Shown here: positions 29,911 through 38,003 of the stretch, piece after piece
Layout: every line of letters begins with the position of its first letter
Position numbering within the stretch: position 1 is the first letter of the stretch
Source of the DNA: Pseudobutyrivibrio ruminis CF1b
GTDB lineage: Bacteria; Bacillota; Clostridia; Lachnospirales; Lachnospiraceae
Direction of reading: 5' to 3'
Assembly (NCBI RefSeq): GCF_000424005.1
Contig: NZ_AUJB01000008.1
Location: 248,001 to 312,000 of the forward strand
DNA length: 64,000 nt
Position numbers and translations under genes: made by a program
The notes under the pieces: model-generated
Database searches by the model: none
The model's input: the letters and a program-made list of their open reading frames with translations, nothing else
What the model was told of the DNA's origin: nothing

Positions 29911-31710
29911 ATGGTTAAGAAGAGGGGTTCTTTAAAGACAGTACTTATAGCAGTCATTCTGGCAGCTGTAGTAATTACTGCAGGTATCATTTCAACATTC
30001 ACAGTTATTAACACATTAAATACTAACGCTGAGCAGACAGCGGCATACAAGGATAGACTTTATGCTGATGTAAAGAATCAGCTGAAGTTTGAGACAGAGG
30101 AGGCAATGAGTATCTGTGCCTTTATGTATGCTAAGTCTCAGGCAGGGGAAATGACTCTTGAGGAGGCTAAGAAGCAATCTGCGGATATTATCAGAGAGCT
30201 TAGATATAATGATGGAAGTGGTTATTTCTGGGTTGATACCTCGGAAGGTGTAAACGTAGTTCTTCTCGGTAGAGATACTGAGGGACAGTCTCGTTGGGAT
30301 GCCACCGATTCCAGTGGAAACAAGTACATACAGATGATGATTCAAAATGGTTTGCAGCCAGGTGGTGGATATACAAGCCTTATGTTTGCTAAGCCAAATG
30401 AGACTGAAGAGCTTCCTAAGATTAACTATACAGCTCATTACGAGCCATTCGACTGGGTAATGGGTACTGGCGTATGGGTAGATGACTTGGATGCCATGTC
30501 TGTAGAATATGGTAAGACTGCCAATGCAGCTCTTAGAAAGAGTATTATTGCCACAATTATAATTCTTATTGTACTTATTATTTGTGGTGTTGTTGTAGCT
30601 CTGTTCTTTGGTACAAAGATTACACAGCCTATTTCCCTTGCTGCAAGTCAGATTGTTCGTATGTCCAACAGTGACTTTACAGAGAATGAGGAGATGGATA
30701 AGGTTAGAACCCTTGTTAATAGAAATAACGAGATTGGTCTTATTGCTGACTCCCTTGATATGATGCATAGAAATATCAGAGATTTGATGATGGAGATTTC
30801 TGAAACTACAGCTTCTGTTGCAGCTGCATCAGAGGAGCTTTCAGCATCAGCATCTCAGTCTGCAGAGGCATCAGAGATGGTTGCAACTTCATGTACTAAC
30901 GTTGCAAATTCATGCTCAGGCCAGATTAATGCCGTTACAGGTGCAAGTAATGAAACCGATTCCTTTGTTACCAATATGGAAAACTTCCAGGAAGCTATTA
31001 ATCGTACTACAGATATGATTAAGTCTACAAATGAGGCTGCTGTTAACGGTGCTACCGACATGACTAATGCTACAGATATGATGGATAGCATCAGAGAATC
31101 AGTTGAGAATACAGCTCAGGTTGTAGAAGGACTTGGGGAGAGACTTAAGAGTATCAATGATTTCGTTGTTACTATCTCAGAAATCGCCAGTCAGACAAAC
31201 CTGCTTTCACTTAATGCAAGTATCGAGGCTGCCCGTGCTGGTGAAATGGGTAAGGGCTTCGCGGTTGTAGCAAGTGAGATTTCAAAGCTTGCCGATGATT
31301 CTAATCAGGCGGCTCAGAAGATTACTGAGCTTATCGCCGGAATTACAAAGAATTCCGAGGAAGCTGTGGAGGCAATGCGTGATGGTGCCCAAAACGTTGT
31401 AAATGGTGCAGAGCTTGTAAATGAAGCTGGTAGCACATTCAATAACATTGTAAACATGGTTAACTCTATCTCAGAGGAATCATATACAATGAGCAGCATT
31501 GTAGAACAGCTATCTAGTGGAACAGAGACAATTGCTAAGAATATCAAGGATATTGAGCAGATGAGTATTGAGGTTGCAGATGAGACATCAAATGTATCTG
31601 CAGCATCAGAGGAGCAGACAGCATCATCTTATGAAGTTGCTCAGGCATCTGATAAGCTTGCTGGAAATGCTCAGGAGCTTCAGGATTTTGTGGCTCGATT
31701 CTCTCTTTAA
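29911..31710 (+). CDS. Methyl-accepting chemotaxis protein with Cache sensor
   Basis: The 599-residue receptor has a first membrane helix at about 9-33 and an extracytoplasmic single-Cache domain to about 205 ([34 protein letters not shown]). A second membrane helix is at 212-235, then HAMP to about 290 and a long signalling coiled coil. The hairpin tip reads [20 protein letters not shown] with [14 protein letters not shown], typical of CheA/CheW contact. It modulates flagellar rotation in response to a small ligand, perhaps a carboxylate. AAAAGGAG is upstream of the ATG. A strong terminator follows, so it is monocistronic. Confidence 0.95.
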   Translation: MVKKRGSLKTVLIAVILAAVVITAGIISTFTVINTLNTNAEQTAAYKDRLYADVKNQLKFETEEAMSICAFMYAKSQAGEMTLEEAKKQSADIIRELRYNDGSGYFWVDTSEGVNVVLLGRDTEGQSRWDATDSSGNKYIQMMIQNGLQPGGGYTSLMFAKPNETEELPKINYTAHYEPFDWVMGTGVWVDDLDAMSVEYGKTANAALRKSIIATIIILIVLIICGVVVALFFGTKITQPISLAASQIVRMSNSDFTENEEMDKVRTLVNRNNEIGLIADSLDMMHRNIRDLMMEISETTASVAAASEELSASASQSAEASEMVATSCTNVANSCSGQINAVTGASNETDSFVTNMENFQEAINRTTDMIKSTNEAAVNGATDMTNATDMMDSIRESVENTAQVVEGLGERLKSINDFVVTISEIASQTNLLSLNASIEAARAGEMGKGFAVVASEISKLADDSNQAAQKITELIAGITKNSEEAVEAMRDGAQNVVNGAELVNEAGSTFNNIVNMVNSISEESYTMSSIVEQLSSGTETIAKNIKDIEQMSIEVADETSNVSAASEEQTASSYEVAQASDKLAGNAQELQDFVARFSL

Positions 31711-31721
31711 TATTTGTTTTC

Positions 31722-31751
31722 AAAAGTCACCCTGTAAAGGGTGACTTTTTT
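31722..31751 (+). terminator. Rho-independent terminator after the chemotaxis receptor
   Basis: AAAAGTCACCCT (31722-31733) pairs perfectly with AGGGTGACTTTT (31738-31749), loop GTAA, with a T run inside and after the right arm. Confidence 0.9.
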
Positions 31752-31850
31752 GTGACATGACTATACAATAGCGGGGCGAAAGTGATAGAATTTAGACAAG
31801 TATATAATATAGTGGTTGAATTCTACGCATCATTAAAGGGAGAAAAGTGT

Positions 31851-32264
31851 ATGCATGAAGAATACAAAGGGAAATCTATATTTACTCGTAGATATGTTGG
31901 CATGAGTGAAGAGGCCATCAGAGATGAGATAGACAGACTTCAGGGGCAGGTTTACGCACTGGAAAAGGCATTGGATTCTCTGAAGGAAGATGACAAGAAT
32001 TTCATAGATGCCATAACGGATAATCAGGCTAAAATGGAGAGACTGATTAATGATATAGATAAGAAGATTACCAAGCTTCAAAGTTCGCTGGACTATGATG
32101 CGCCAATTAAAAATCAATTGGATATTGCCACAAAGGATATTGGGGCTAAGCTGAAAGCGGCGAACAAGGAAAGCCTGGATAAACTGATTCGAGTATTACA
32201 ATTTAACACAGTAATTTTAATACTGTTATTATGTGTGGTGATTTATAGATTTGTAGTTATTTAA
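31851..32264 (+). CDS. Coiled-coil protein with C-terminal membrane anchor
   Basis: ATG 31851 follows GGGAG; an upstream GTG at 31782 is in the promoter region (TATAAT near 31,806). The 137-residue product has long heptad-like helices (EEAIRDEIDRLQGQVYALEK; NQAKMERLINDIDKKITKLQ) and a last segment NTVILILLLCVVIYRFVVI that forms a tail anchor. No family is recognised. It heads a three-gene run with a membrane-anchored unknown and a YvyF-like protein. Confidence 0.6.
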   Translation: MHEEYKGKSIFTRRYVGMSEEAIRDEIDRLQGQVYALEKALDSLKEDDKNFIDAITDNQAKMERLINDIDKKITKLQSSLDYDAPIKNQLDIATKDIGAKLKAANKESLDKLIRVLQFNTVILILLLCVVIYRFVVI

Positions 32265-32278
32265 CATCGGGGGCTACT

Positions 32279-33007
32279 ATGAATTGGTTTACAGTTAATG
32301 TGGTAGTTTTTTTGGCTGCGCTAAATTTAATGATAGGTTTGCCTATTCATTTTGTTAGAAAAAATGCCAGAAGAGCTGCACAGCAGCAGTTCCAGGAATA
32401 TTGGCAGGGGATGGTAAGTTTGGACAAAATTTATGCCCCTCATATTAATGAGCTCAATAAGCATCTCAACACAATTAACTATTGGCTGAAGACCACAATT
32501 GATCCTACTGAGTCTGAGGAAGATCAGGAAAGAATCGAGCAGGAGGACAGGTTCTTTGCAGGCTTAATGAATCCACTGGAAGCAAAAAAGTGGAAGGAAG
32601 CTGTCAAAGCTGCGAAGGATGAAGCAGCTACAGACGAGAGTATAAAAGAAGCTCGCCAAAAGGAATTTTACGTAGATGGAATGGAGCCTATGGAGGTGGA
32701 GCAGACAAAGATGAACTTTGTTTATGCTCCAGAGCACGATGATTGTATTTATTATTGCGTTACTCCAGAGGCTATTATAAAGAAAGAATACAGACACATT
32801 ATCTTTTTCACTACATCAAGACCTACCAGTATTCCAATCTCATATCCGTTTAAATATGAGGGGGCACAGATGCTTTCACTGTATAAGCATCCTGCTCAGA
32901 CAGTATGGTTCCTGAAAAATTGGAAACTAATAAGAGAAGGTCTGGAGGGTGGTCCACCTGAAGATATAGTTGAGCTGGATGATAGTGTTGTAGATTTCGA
33001 CCTATAA
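32279..33007 (+). CDS. Uncharacterised protein with N-terminal membrane helix
   Basis: The 242-residue protein has one N-terminal hydrophobic helix (VNVVVFLAALNLMIGLPIHF) followed by a basic stretch, so the bulk is probably cytosolic. A helical charged region (about 45-130) leads to a beta-rich C-terminal half (CIYYCVTPEAIIKKEYRHII; TSIPISYPFKYEG). It starts 14 bases after the coiled-coil gene behind GGGGG. I do not recognise it. Confidence 0.55.
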   Translation: MNWFTVNVVVFLAALNLMIGLPIHFVRKNARRAAQQQFQEYWQGMVSLDKIYAPHINELNKHLNTINYWLKTTIDPTESEEDQERIEQEDRFFAGLMNPLEAKKWKEAVKAAKDEAATDESIKEARQKEFYVDGMEPMEVEQTKMNFVYAPEHDDCIYYCVTPEAIIKKEYRHIIFFTTSRPTSIPISYPFKYEGAQMLSLYKHPAQTVWFLKNWKLIREGLEGGPPEDIVELDDSVVDFDL

Positions 33008-33038
33008 AACAGTATTTTAAATTTTTACAGGTGTTTTT

Positions 33039-33506
33039 ATGGGGAAAAAAGAAGATATTGAAAAATTCGAAAAAGAGTTCCTTGAACGTAAGCCTAATCG
33101 ATGCTCCAAGTGCAAAGGCCGTCTGAAATATATAGGCGGCGGCTACTACGAGTGCTACGACTGTGGTCATCAGGAAATCGATGATTTCGGTAGAATCAAG
33201 GACTATATCGATGAGTATGGAGCTGCTCCTGCGGTTGTAATTTCTGATAACACCGGAGTTCCAATTGAGCTGGTAAACGGAATGCTCAGGGAAGGGCGCC
33301 TGGAAATACCAGAGGGAAGCAGCGTGTATATAAAATGCGAAACCTGTGGTTGCAGCATCCGCTACGGACGTTATTGCCCAGATTGCATTCGCAACCGCAC
33401 CAACAGCTTAAAGGGGGTGTTCTTTAATCCCGATGTTGGAGAAAAACCTCAACACGAAGTAAAGACCCAGGACGGGCGTATGCATTTCTTAGGGTTTGAT
33501 AAGTAA
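33039..33506 (+). CDS. YvyF-like flagellar operon protein with zinc knuckles
   Basis: The 155-residue protein has a first zinc ribbon (RCSKCKGRLKYIGGGYYECYDCG), here given as CSKC and CYDC at about 22-42. A helical motif follows (RIKDYIDEYGAAPAVVISDN; MLREGRLEIPEGSS) and then a second Cys set (CETCGCS and CPDC). The segment IKDYIDEYG…MLREGRLEIPEGS is like the YvyF/TIGR03826 family found in Gram-positive flagellar operons. Here it is not beside flagellar genes, only 1.3 kb after a chemotaxis receptor. The extra N-terminal ribbon is longer than in the family I know. Confidence 0.65.
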   Translation: MGKKEDIEKFEKEFLERKPNRCSKCKGRLKYIGGGYYECYDCGHQEIDDFGRIKDYIDEYGAAPAVVISDNTGVPIELVNGMLREGRLEIPEGSSVYIKCETCGCSIRYGRYCPDCIRNRTNSLKGVFFNPDVGEKPQHEVKTQDGRMHFLGFDK

Positions 33507-33513
33507 TTAAGGT

Positions 33514-33606
33514 AGCTGGTATGTCACAAGCTCTTAGGTTTCTGAATGAAGCATTCTAAGCTGAATGAGGAAACACTAAGGCTTGTGACAGTAACCAGCT
33601 TTTTTT
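33514..33606 (+). terminator. Long branched hairpin ending in a T run
   Basis: Nested pairs make an 87-base structure: AGCTGGT (33514-33520)/ACCAGCT (33594-33600), GTCACAAGC (33523-33531)/GCTTGTGAC (33581-33589), CTTAG/CTAAG and GTTTC/GAAAC inside, with a small GAATG-AAG-CATTC hairpin at 33544-33556. Seven bases of mostly T follow. It terminates the YvyF-like operon but is far more elaborate than needed, so a small RNA is possible. Confidence 0.7.
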
Positions 33607-33653
33607 AGTATGGTGGAAAACACTTTAGCGTGCTAACGCATTACCGTGGTGTG

Positions 33654-33682
33654 CTGACAAATGTCCGTAGAAGGTGTACAAT
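33654..33682 (+). promoter_or_regulatory. Promoter of the YitT-family gene
   Basis: CTGACA (33654-33659) and TACAAT (33677-33682) with a 17-bp spacer. Confidence 0.6.
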
Positions 33683-33723
33683 CGGTCTTGTTGTGTTACA
33701 GAGAATAATTTTATGGAGACACT

Positions 33724-34575
33724 ATGAGACAGATTTTTAAAACAGCTTTGATTGTAGTATTAGGAAATTTTTGTTATGCCCTTGCGGTGGCGTTCTTTAT
33801 TGAGCCATCACATTTGATTACAGGCGGTGGTACGGGACTTGCACTGTTTATACATCATATGTGGGGTATTCACACATCCTATGCGGTATTTGTAATAAAT
33901 ACCATATTGTTCCTGGTTGGCTGGCGTGCTATGGGTAGAAGATTTGCGGCCAACACTTTATTGTCTACGTTTTGTCTTCCAGTTGAAATTCATATAGCTG
34001 AGATTATTGCAGCTCAGTATGAGCCAGTCGATGATATTGTTTTATGTACAATATTCGGTGGCCTTATTATTGGTGCCAGCCTGGGCGTTGTTATTCGTAC
34101 AGGCGCATCTACCGGTGGTATGGATATCCCACCTATCGTTTTGAATAAATACCTAGGTACATCCATTTCAGGTGTAATGTGGATATGTGATATCTGTGTA
34201 CTTGTTGTGCAGGCTTTGTTTACAGACAAGACTATGGTTCTTTACGGAATTATCCTTGTGGTTATTTACACCATGACACTTGATAAAACTTTGATTCTTG
34301 GAAAAGCCAAGACGCAGATTAAGATAGTAAGTAAGAAGAGCGACGATATTAGAAGAGCTATCTTACAGAGCATCGACAGAGGTGTTACTGTAATGTACGG
34401 TCGTACAGGCTACCTTGGTAAAGATACAGAGATTTGTTTATCAATCGTATCCACAAGAGAGCTTGCCAAGACAGAGCAGCTTGTTCACAGCATTGATCCA
34501 GAAGCATTCATAATTATCAGCCGTGTATCCGAAGTAAAAGGCCGAGGATTTACAGAGCAGAAGAAATATTTATAA
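33724..34575 (+). CDS. YitT-family (DUF161/DUF2179) membrane protein
   Basis: The 283-residue protein has five hydrophobic segments in the first 195 residues. The family motif FFIEPSHLITGGGTGLALFI follows helix 1, and a GVVIRTGASTGGMDIPP loop follows helix 3. A cytosolic DUF2179 domain makes up the C-terminus (RAILQSIDRGVTVMYGRTGY). The family is widespread in Firmicutes with several paralogues per genome; the transported substrate is unknown. It is monocistronic between its own promoter and terminator. Confidence 0.92.
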   Translation: MRQIFKTALIVVLGNFCYALAVAFFIEPSHLITGGGTGLALFIHHMWGIHTSYAVFVINTILFLVGWRAMGRRFAANTLLSTFCLPVEIHIAEIIAAQYEPVDDIVLCTIFGGLIIGASLGVVIRTGASTGGMDIPPIVLNKYLGTSISGVMWICDICVLVVQALFTDKTMVLYGIILVVIYTMTLDKTLILGKAKTQIKIVSKKSDDIRRAILQSIDRGVTVMYGRTGYLGKDTEICLSIVSTRELAKTEQLVHSIDPEAFIIISRVSEVKGRGFTEQKKYL

Positions 34576-34582
34576 AAGATTC

Positions 34583-34616
34583 AAGAGTCATCAGAAGTTT
34601 CTGATGGCTCTTTTAT
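34583..34616 (+). terminator. Rho-independent terminator
   Basis: AAGAGTCATCAGAA (34583-34596) pairs with TTCTGATGGCTCTT (34599-34612), one G-T pair, followed by TTATT. Confidence 0.85.
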
Positions 34617-34627
34617 TGCATATACAC

Positions 34628-34656
34628 TTTACTACACTAAAGCGTTTTGCTAAACT
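34628..34656 (+). promoter_or_regulatory. Promoter of the Lon-like ATPase gene
   Basis: TTTACT (34628-34633) and TAAACT (34651-34656), 17-bp spacer. Confidence 0.5.
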
Positions 34657-34689
34657 AGTTGTGAGTATAAGAAAAGGAGAGAGAATGTT

Positions 34690-36171
34690 ATGCCAGTATT
34701 TGATTTTGCAAATGATGAGAACGTGAAAAAAGAAGCAGTGGTGACATACACTACTTTTAAGTCAGATGAGCCTGTTGCTACTGCAGAGAGGCCTATTCTT
34801 GTTTTAACTGACAAGAATGGGAATATGAAGCATCACACAAATGGTACTTTTACAAATCCTGTTACAAGAAGCAGCTTTGAATTTGAATCAGATAATGGCG
34901 TTATTTCTTCAGATATATTACGAATCGATTCCAGATTTACAAGCCTTATAGGGTGGCTTGGAGAGAATCATATTCCAGTGAGACTTTCAGGCGCAAATAC
35001 TCCTGAGGGCTATGCTGTTTACAAAATCAGAGAGACTGCCACAGGCAATGGAAAGCTTTCTTCGGAGGATGGATTTCTTCAGTTTATGATGGAGAGATTG
35101 TTTGCATCATCAGCTCCTTCAGAGGAAGAACTTGATGAGGAGGATGCTGAAGATGGCGATGATATGAAACTCACCAGTATTCAGTCCATCACTGATTTTA
35201 TTACCTGTGCAGGCAGAACTTTCCCGGACAATATCAGACTTTGGGCAAGGAGAAATCTTGCTGTTGCAAAGTCTGCTGAGGTAACAATTGAAGAGAGAAG
35301 ACATGCCCAGCGAGCTCTTTCTATAATGACCAGCATCCACTGGAAGAGTGATTATTTTGAAGCCATTGATCCTGTGGAAGCAAGAAGAATTCTTGATGAA
35401 GAACTTTACGGTCTGGAGTCTGTAAAGCAGAGAATAATGGAAACAGTAATTCAGGTAAACCGCACCCATACTCTGCCAAGCTATGGTTTGTTACTTTGTG
35501 GACCTGCAGGTGTAGGTAAATCTCAAATCGCATATGCGGTAGCAAGAATTTTAAAGCTGCCATGGACTACACTTGATATGAGTTCAATTAATGACCCAGA
35601 GCAGCTTACTGGTAGCTCACGTATCTATTCAAATGCAAAGCCTGGAATTATTATGGAGGCATTTGCAAATTCTGGCACAAGCAACCTTGTATTTATCATT
35701 AATGAGCTTGATAAGGCAAACTCCGGTAAGGGCAATGGAAACCCTGCTGACGTGCTGCTGACACTCCTTGATAACCTTGGATTTACGGATAATTATATGG
35801 AATGTATGATTCCAACAATGGGTGTTTATCCAATCGCTACAGCAAACGTTAAGGCCGATATTTCTGCACCACTTATGTCACGTTTTGCAGTCATAGATAT
35901 CCCTGATTACACGGTGGAAGAGAAGAAGGAAATCTTTAGAAGATTCTCTCTTCCAAAGGTATTAAAAAGAATGGGAATGTCACCGGAAGAGTGTCAGGTT
36001 ACAGAGGATGGAATTGATGCTGTTATGGAGAAATTCGTTATTTCAACAGGTATCAGAAACGTGGAACAGGCCGCTGAACATCTTGCAGCTAATGCCCTCT
36101 ATCAAATAGAAGTAGATAAAGTAAAGTCTGTTGTCTATGATAGAAAAATGGTTGAAAAACTTTGTTTATAG
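34690..36171 (+). CDS. Lon-like AAA+ ATPase without a protease domain
   Basis: The 493-residue protein has an N-terminal 150 residues of unknown fold, an acidic linker (SEEELDEEDAEDGDD) and a helical segment leading to ELYGLESVKQRIMETVIQVN, which matches Lon just before its ATPase. Walker A is CGPAGVGKS near 270-278. The Walker B strand is VFIINELDKA near 332-341, with Asn where Asp is usual. Sensor-1 ATANV and MSRF follow. The protein ends after the AAA+ lid, so the Ser-Lys protease of Lon is missing. It may be a remodelling ATPase. GAAAAGGAGAGAG precedes the ATG. Confidence 0.82.
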   Translation: MPVFDFANDENVKKEAVVTYTTFKSDEPVATAERPILVLTDKNGNMKHHTNGTFTNPVTRSSFEFESDNGVISSDILRIDSRFTSLIGWLGENHIPVRLSGANTPEGYAVYKIRETATGNGKLSSEDGFLQFMMERLFASSAPSEEELDEEDAEDGDDMKLTSIQSITDFITCAGRTFPDNIRLWARRNLAVAKSAEVTIEERRHAQRALSIMTSIHWKSDYFEAIDPVEARRILDEELYGLESVKQRIMETVIQVNRTHTLPSYGLLLCGPAGVGKSQIAYAVARILKLPWTTLDMSSINDPEQLTGSSRIYSNAKPGIIMEAFANSGTSNLVFIINELDKANSGKGNGNPADVLLTLLDNLGFTDNYMECMIPTMGVYPIATANVKADISAPLMSRFAVIDIPDYTVEEKKEIFRRFSLPKVLKRMGMSPEECQVTEDGIDAVMEKFVISTGIRNVEQAAEHLAANALYQIEVDKVKSVVYDRKMVEKLCL

Positions 36172-36217
36172 GGTAGCAAAAACTCATTTTTTGTGTTAAA
36201 GTTTTCTTGTTAATATC

Positions 36218-36319
36218 TATAATATATTCAATTAAAACGAAAGGAGAGCAGCTATGGATAAATCCGACAGTCACGGGCGATTATGTAACTATTTTGCAGC
36301 TGCTCTTTTCTTATTTTAA
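36218..36319 (+). promoter_or_regulatory. mgtE leader: promoter, terminator-like hairpin and short upstream ORF
   Basis: TATAAT at 36218-36223 starts a leader of about 165 nt. AGAGCAGCT (36245-36253) pairs perfectly with AGCTGCTCT (36298-36306), followed by TTTCTTATTTT, a terminator form with a 44-base loop. AAAGGAG overlaps the left arm. ATG 36254 directly after that arm opens a 21-codon ORF (MDKSDSHGRLCNYF…) that ends at 36319, beyond the hairpin. Translation of it would open the hairpin. I found no M-box consensus. A Mg-linked attenuation device is the inference. Confidence 0.5.
36254..36319 (+). CDS. Short leader ORF upstream of mgtE
   Basis: This 21-codon ORF has AAAGGAG eight bases upstream. 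It begins with acidic and polar residues (MDKSDSHGR) and ends with a hydrophobic run (AAALFLF). Its right third overlaps the right arm of the hairpin described for the leader. Early acidic residues are known to destabilise ribosomes at low Mg in enterobacterial leader peptides, which makes the parallel attractive but unproved. Confidence 0.45.
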   Translation: MDKSDSHGRLCNYFAAALFLF

Positions 36320-36396
36320 TCGGGCAGTTTTCCTTTATTGTGTTTTTGCAATTACATATTCAGTGACTTTTTTATGCCTATAGTTCAAGTGAAACT

Positions 36397-37785
36397 ATGG
36401 AAAATAAGGACTTATTAGAGGACAACAAGATTCAGGAGATTATAGACTTACTGCGCTCAGATATGGGTGCGGAGCAGATGATTGAGGCGTTGGATGATTA
36501 TCATGAAAATGATATCGCCGAAGCTTACGAATCCCTGGATACAGAGGACAGACAAAGACTTTTCGGCATCTTAGGTGCAGAGCTTCTGTCTGAGATTTTC
36601 CCTTACATCGAGGATGTAGGAGAGTACTTAACTGAGATTACACCAGAGCAGGCGGCAGATGTCCTTGAAAACATGGATGCCGATGATGCGGTTGATGCCT
36701 TGGAAGACATCGAAGATGAGGAGCAGAGAGAAAAGCTCATCGAATTGATGGATGAAGATGCATCCGCTGACGTCCGACTGATCAATTCTTACGATGAAGA
36801 TGAAATCGGTAGTATGATGACTACTAACTTCATTGTTATCGAAGAGGATTTTTCAGTTAAGCAGGCTATGCGCTCGCTTATTTCGCAGTCTCAGGACAAT
36901 GATAATATCAATACTATCTACGTTGTAGATAAGGAACAGAAATATTGTGGTGCTATCGAGCTTAGAGATTTGATTCTTGCTCGTGCTGATACGCCTCTTG
37001 GAGACATTATCAGTCACAGTTACCCAAGCGTTCAGGCTGATGCTTCTATTTCAGACAGCATCGAAATGTTAAAGGATTACGCTGAGGATTCTATCCCAGT
37101 ACTTAATTCAAACGACGAAATTATCGGTGTAATTACATCTCAGGATATCATCGAGGCCGTAGATGATGAGATGGGTGAAGATTACGCTAAGTTGGCTGGT
37201 TTGACAGCAGAGGAAGATTTGAATGAATCCCTTCCAGAAAGTATCAAGAAGCGCATTCCTTGGCTGTTATTACTTTTAGGACTTGGACTTGTGACCAGCT
37301 CCGTTATCGGTATTTTCGAAGGAGTTGTTGCATCTGTTGCAGTGGTAGTAGTATTCCAGTCTCTTATTTTGGACATGGCCGGAAATGTTGGAACACAATC
37401 ACTGGCTGTTACCATCCGAGTTCTTATGGATGAGGAGATTTCTGGTGTTGAAAAAGCAAAGTTTGTACTGAAAGAAATGAGAGTAGGTGGTACCAACGGA
37501 CTGATTCTTGGATTGCTTGCATTTGTATTTGTAGCTTTATACCTCCATGGATTAAAGGCTTACGCATGGTATGCAGCCTTTAGCGTATCAGGTATTGTTG
37601 GTTTCTCACTTTTTATAGCGATGATTGTATCAAGCTTTATTGGTACCATTATCCCAATTTTCTTCCACAAAATTAAAGTCGATCCTGCTGTAGCATCTGG
37701 TCCACTCATTACGACAGTAAATGACTTGGTTGCAGTAGTTACTTATTACGGTTTGGCTGGCCTTCTTTTGGTTGGAAGACTATAA
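36397..37785 (+). CDS. mgtE: MgtE-family magnesium transporter
   Basis: The 462-residue protein has the acidic N-terminal MgtE domain (1-135; EQAADVLENMDADDAVDALE), two CBS domains (about 140-265; TTNFIVIEEDFSVKQAMRSL) and a five-helix membrane part from 288 with the pore motif NVGTQSLAVTIR. The cytosolic domains sense Mg and close the channel when it is abundant. The ribosome site before ATG 36397 is weak, which fits translation control in the leader. It is monocistronic with a long terminator behind it. Confidence 0.96.
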   Translation: MENKDLLEDNKIQEIIDLLRSDMGAEQMIEALDDYHENDIAEAYESLDTEDRQRLFGILGAELLSEIFPYIEDVGEYLTEITPEQAADVLENMDADDAVDALEDIEDEEQREKLIELMDEDASADVRLINSYDEDEIGSMMTTNFIVIEEDFSVKQAMRSLISQSQDNDNINTIYVVDKEQKYCGAIELRDLILARADTPLGDIISHSYPSVQADASISDSIEMLKDYAEDSIPVLNSNDEIIGVITSQDIIEAVDDEMGEDYAKLAGLTAEEDLNESLPESIKKRIPWLLLLLGLGLVTSSVIGIFEGVVASVAVVVVFQSLILDMAGNVGTQSLAVTIRVLMDEEISGVEKAKFVLKEMRVGGTNGLILGLLAFVFVALYLHGLKAYAWYAAFSVSGIVGFSLFIAMIVSSFIGTIIPIFFHKIKVDPAVASGPLITTVNDLVAVVTYYGLAGLLLVGRL

Positions 37786-37801
37786 AATATACGTATTTTA
37801 G

Positions 37802-37850
37802 ATAACCCTGTATATTGTTATTTATTATAACAATATACAGGGTTATTTTC
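37802..37850 (+). terminator. Terminator with a perfect 20-bp stem
   Basis: The arms at 37802-37821 and 37827-37846 are perfectly complementary, loop TTATT, with TTTTC after. It ends mgtE. Confidence 0.88.
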
Positions 37851-38003
37851 ACACAATTATCATAAAAAACAACAAAATGTTGTAGAACTTACTGTGCAAA
37901 TAGGATAGAATTAAATTATAAAAACTACCTTCTATACAGTCGATATATTAAGTACAGAAGCTCTTGTTTTTTAAAATTAAATAGGTAAGGAGTGTGACCC
38001 CAT

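Noticed and set aside
30016-30768. 250-codon minus-strand ORF opposite the chemotaxis receptor
   Set aside because: It is the antisense shadow of a clearly coding gene, with low-complexity Asn/Tyr-rich content and no ribosome site.
36218-36396. M-box (ykoK) riboswitch before mgtE
   Set aside because: The leader is too short and lacks the conserved M-box core sequences I know.
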